Shown: positions 39,305 through 41,146 of the stretch, piece after piece
How the letters are laid out: each line of letters opens with the position of its first letter
Numbering within the stretch: the first letter of the stretch is position 1
From: Bacillota bacterium
Lineage (GTDB): Bacteria; Bacillota; Clostridia; Christensenellales; CAG-138
Length of the DNA: 41,146 nucleotides
Direction of reading: 5' to 3'
Assembly (NCBI GenBank): GCA_016282255.1
Contig: JAEEKE010000007.1
Location: 1-41,146 of the forward strand
Program-made: the position numbers and the translations under genes
Notes under the pieces: generated by a model
The model's input: only the letters and a program-made list of their open reading frames with translations
Databases searched by the model: none
What the model was told of the DNA's origin: nothing

Positions 39305-40075
39305 ATGATCCTGTTTGAGAAAAAGGGCTTCGTCGGCGTGCTGACGATCAGCCGTCCCGAGGCGCTCAACGCGCTCAATTCCGCCACGCTCGACGAGCTT
39401 TATGCGAGGTGCGAAGAGATCAAAAACGATCCGGAGCTCCGCTGCCTGATCATAACCGGCGCGGGCAAGGCGTTCGTCGCCGGCGCGGACATCGCCGAGA
39501 TGCGCGGCCTTACCAAAGCCGAAGGCTATGAGTTCGGCATGCGCGGGCACAGGGCGTTTTCGGCGCTCGAAAACCTTGAGATCCCCGTCATCGCCGCAGT
39601 CAACGGCTACGCGCTGGGCGGCGGCTGCGAGCTTGCGCTCTGCGCGGATATCCGCATCGCGTCCGAACGCGCGAAGTTCGGTCAGCCCGAGGTCGGCCTC
39701 GGCATCACCCCCGGCTTCGGCGGCACGCAGCGGCTCGTGAGGACGGTCAACCGCGCCGTCGCGATGGGCATGATACTGACCGGCAAGGTCATCAACGCCG
39801 AGAAGGCGCTCGAGATCGGGCTCGTGACGAAGGTCGTTCCCGGCGAACAGCTCATGGACGAGGCGATGGCGATCGCCAACGCGATCGCACAGAACGCGCC
39901 CATCGCCGTGCGCAACGCCAAGAAGGCCATGCGCCGCCGCTATCTCGACGCGCTCGATGCGGATCTCGAGGCCGAGGCAAAGCTCTTCGGCGACTGCTTC
40001 GAGACCGAGGATCAGCAGATGGCCATGACCGCGTTCGTCGAGAAGACCGAGAAAAAACCCTTTACCGGAAAGTAA
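39305..40075 (+). CDS. crt: Enoyl-CoA hydratase (crotonase)
   Basis: A 256-residue crotonase-fold enzyme. Oxyanion-hole and catalytic motifs: GAGKAFVAGADIAEM, ALGGGCELALCADIRIA (first Glu) and GQPEVGLGITPGFGGTQRL (second Glu). With both Glu residues present, it should hydrate crotonyl-CoA to 3-hydroxybutyryl-CoA or the reverse. ATG 39305 follows GGGAGG by 9 bases; an ATG at 39287 lies ahead of that site. hbd follows, so the pair covers two adjacent steps between acetoacetyl-CoA and crotonyl-CoA in butyrate formation; bcd, etfAB and thl are not in the window. Confidence 0.92.
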   Translation: MILFEKKGFVGVLTISRPEALNALNSATLDELYARCEEIKNDPELRCLIITGAGKAFVAGADIAEMRGLTKAEGYEFGMRGHRAFSALENLEIPVIAAVNGYALGGGCELALCADIRIASERAKFGQPEVGLGITPGFGGTQRLVRTVNRAVAMGMILTGKVINAEKALEIGLVTKVVPGEQLMDEAMAIANAIAQNAPIAVRNAKKAMRRRYLDALDADLEAEAKLFGDCFETEDQQMAMTAFVEKTEKKPFTGK

Positions 40076-40079
40076 TAAT

Positions 40080-40191
40080 AAGGGAGCGAAGCGACCGACC
40101 AGCGAGTCAGCGCGCGGCGCCGCGATAGGCGACGAACCGCGGCGACCAAGCAGCTAAGGACAGGGTCGCGCCGCAGGCGCTGCACTCCCTT
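40080..40191. repeat. Structured GC-rich intergenic element between crt and hbd
   Basis: AAGGGAG (40080-40086) pairs with CTCCCTT (40185-40191), and inside it GCGACC (40091-40096) with GGTCGC (40164-40169). The centre holds the palindrome CGCGGCGCCGCG and further short stems. No credible ribosome site is present and no T-tract follows. Possibly a mobile palindromic element or a processing/stability element splitting crt from hbd. Confidence 0.6.
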
Positions 40192-40309
40192 CACGTTTGT
40201 GCGCATAAGCTTGAGAAAATACAATTTGCGGAACGGGTCATATTCTCAAAAAGAATTGCCCGCACCGTCAAAACAAATAAACTTAACCAAAACAGAAAGG
40301 ATCAATACC

Positions 40310-41146
40310 ATGAAAAACATCTTCGTTATCGGAACCGGCACCATGGGCCTCGACATCGCCCAGGTATTCTCCACCAAGGGTTACAGCGTCAAGCTCTTCG
40401 GCCGCACCCCTGAAAGCACCGGCCGCGCAAGCGCCAAGCTGCAGAAGGGCCTTTTAAAGCGCGTCGAGCGCGGCAAGATGACTCAGGAAGCCGCCGACGC
40501 GATCATCGCGGGCGTGACCTTCACCAACAGCTATGAGGACGCGAAGGACGCAGACCTCGTGATCGAGGCCATCATCGAGAACATGGACCTCAAGAAGATC
40601 CTGTTCGGCACCCTCGAGGGCATCTGCCCGGAGAGCACGATCTTCGCGACCAACACCAGCTCCATCTCCATCACCGAGATCGCGGCCGCGACCAAGCGCC
40701 CCGACAAGTTCATCGGCATGCACTTCTTCAACCCCGCCACCGTCATGAAGCTCGTTGAGCTGATCCGCGGCATGCACACCTCCAACGAGACCTTCAACGC
40801 GATCAAGGAGCTCACCGTCGCCATCGGCAAGGAGCCCGTCGAGGTCGCCGAGGCCCCCGGCTTCGTGGTCAACCGCCTGCTGATCCCGATGATCAACGAG
40901 GCCTGCGAGATCGTTCAGAACGGCGTCGCCTCCCCCGAGGACGTCGACAACGCGATGAAGCTGGGCGCCAACCACCCGATGGGACCCCTCGCGCTCGGCG
41001 ACCTGATCGGCCTGGACGTGTGCCTCGCCATCATGGATACCCTCTACAACGAGACCCACGACGGCAAGTACCGCGCAAGCTGCCTGCTCCGCAAAATGGT
41101 CCGCGCGGGCAAGCTGGGCAGAAAGACCGGCTGCGGCTTCTTCCAG
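40310..41146 (+). CDS. hbd: 3-hydroxybutyryl-CoA dehydrogenase (3' end beyond window)
   Basis: 279 codons are visible with no stop; the family is about 280-285 residues, so only a few residues are missing. Rossmann motif VIGTGTMGLDIA at the N-terminus, NTSSISITEIAA and GMHFFNPATVMKLVELI with the catalytic His, ATNTSS, and the C-terminal GFVVNRLLIPMINEA and HPMGPLALGDLIGLD are all family-typical. Catalyses acetoacetyl-CoA to (S)-3-hydroxybutyryl-CoA with NAD(P)H. The ATG follows AAAGGA by 8 bases. TTGAGAA and TTCTCAA form an inverted pair about 65-100 bases upstream, a possible regulatory site. Confidence 0.95.
   Translation, partial: MKNIFVIGTGTMGLDIAQVFSTKGYSVKLFGRTPESTGRASAKLQKGLLKRVERGKMTQEAADAIIAGVTFTNSYEDAKDADLVIEAIIENMDLKKILFGTLEGICPESTIFATNTSSISITEIAAATKRPDKFIGMHFFNPATVMKLVELIRGMHTSNETFNAIKELTVAIGKEPVEVAEAPGFVVNRLLIPMINEACEIVQNGVASPEDVDNAMKLGANHPMGPLALGDLIGLDVCLAIMDTLYNETHDGKYRASCLLRKMVRAGKLGRKTGCGFFQ

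Noticed and set aside
1-41146. tRNA, rRNA, tmRNA or integrase attachment sites
   Set aside because: No cloverleaf with a GTTCRA arm and CCA-type end, no rRNA-like conserved segment and no integrase or phage genes were seen by eye.

Overview
The window looks like a chromosomal segment of a GC-rich, strictly anaerobic member of the Clostridia, probably a gut lineage. Evidence: Gram-positive PolC, a SCIFF (six cysteines in forty-five) ranthipeptide with its radical SAM maturase, oxygen-independent HemZ, a flavodiiron oxygen/NO reductase fused to rubredoxin, a crt/hbd pair of the butyrate/crotonyl-CoA type, many short lipoproteins with Thr/Pro- or Ser/Pro-rich linkers, and TTGACA-N17-TATAAT promoters. 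I see no rRNA, tRNA, prophage, transposase gene or CRISPR array. The species cannot be named from this sequence.

Layout. 1-0.47 kb: the start of a copper exporter (copA) behind its repressor csoR, with two operator palindromes. 0.5-0.62 kb: a tandem array of short hairpins with a constant linker. 0.78-3.1 kb: an unknown protein and an RCC1-repeat lipoprotein. 3.2-5.6 kb: two overlapping CNNM/CBS membrane proteins. 5.7-7.1 kb: dipeptidase pepV, divergent from the CNNM pair and apparently sharing one palindromic -35 box with it. 7.1-9.0 kb: a large inverted repeat, a small lipoprotein gene and about 1 kb of short palindromic repeats. 9.0-11.5 kb: oligoendopeptidase F and a repeat-linker lipoprotein. 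11.6-16.4 kb (minus strand): PLP decarboxylase, scfB, scfA, ung and a lipoprotein.

16.5-26.5 kb (plus strand) is a housekeeping block: recJ, apt, rel, dtd, an MBL hydrolase, hemZ and a four-domain flavodiiron protein. It covers DNA repair, purine salvage, stringent response, tRNA proofreading, haem synthesis and O2/NO detoxification. 26.6-33.2 kb: a TIGR04086-like membrane protein, then on the minus strand ispG, polC, yajC and a TM2-domain gene. 33.4-34.2 kb holds three very small genes missed by ordinary gene calling, including a tandem pair of 22- and 24-residue hydrophobic peptides that align without gaps. 34.2-39.2 kb: a Na/phosphate cotransporter, then lspA, rluD and a HEAT-repeat/methyltransferase fusion overlapping in series. 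39.3-41.1 kb: crt and hbd, separated by a structured intergenic element; hbd runs off the right edge.

Most notable: (1) PolC keeps its PHP, polymerase and zinc-binding parts, but its proofreading exonuclease domain has lost most of the DEDDh catalytic residues; (2) the tandem miniature membrane peptides with their own promoter, structured leader and terminator; (3) a SCIFF peptide with an extra Cys and with Gly at the position where the thioether acceptor Thr is expected; (4) two unrelated non-coding repeat families that keep flanking sequence constant while the hairpin stems vary.
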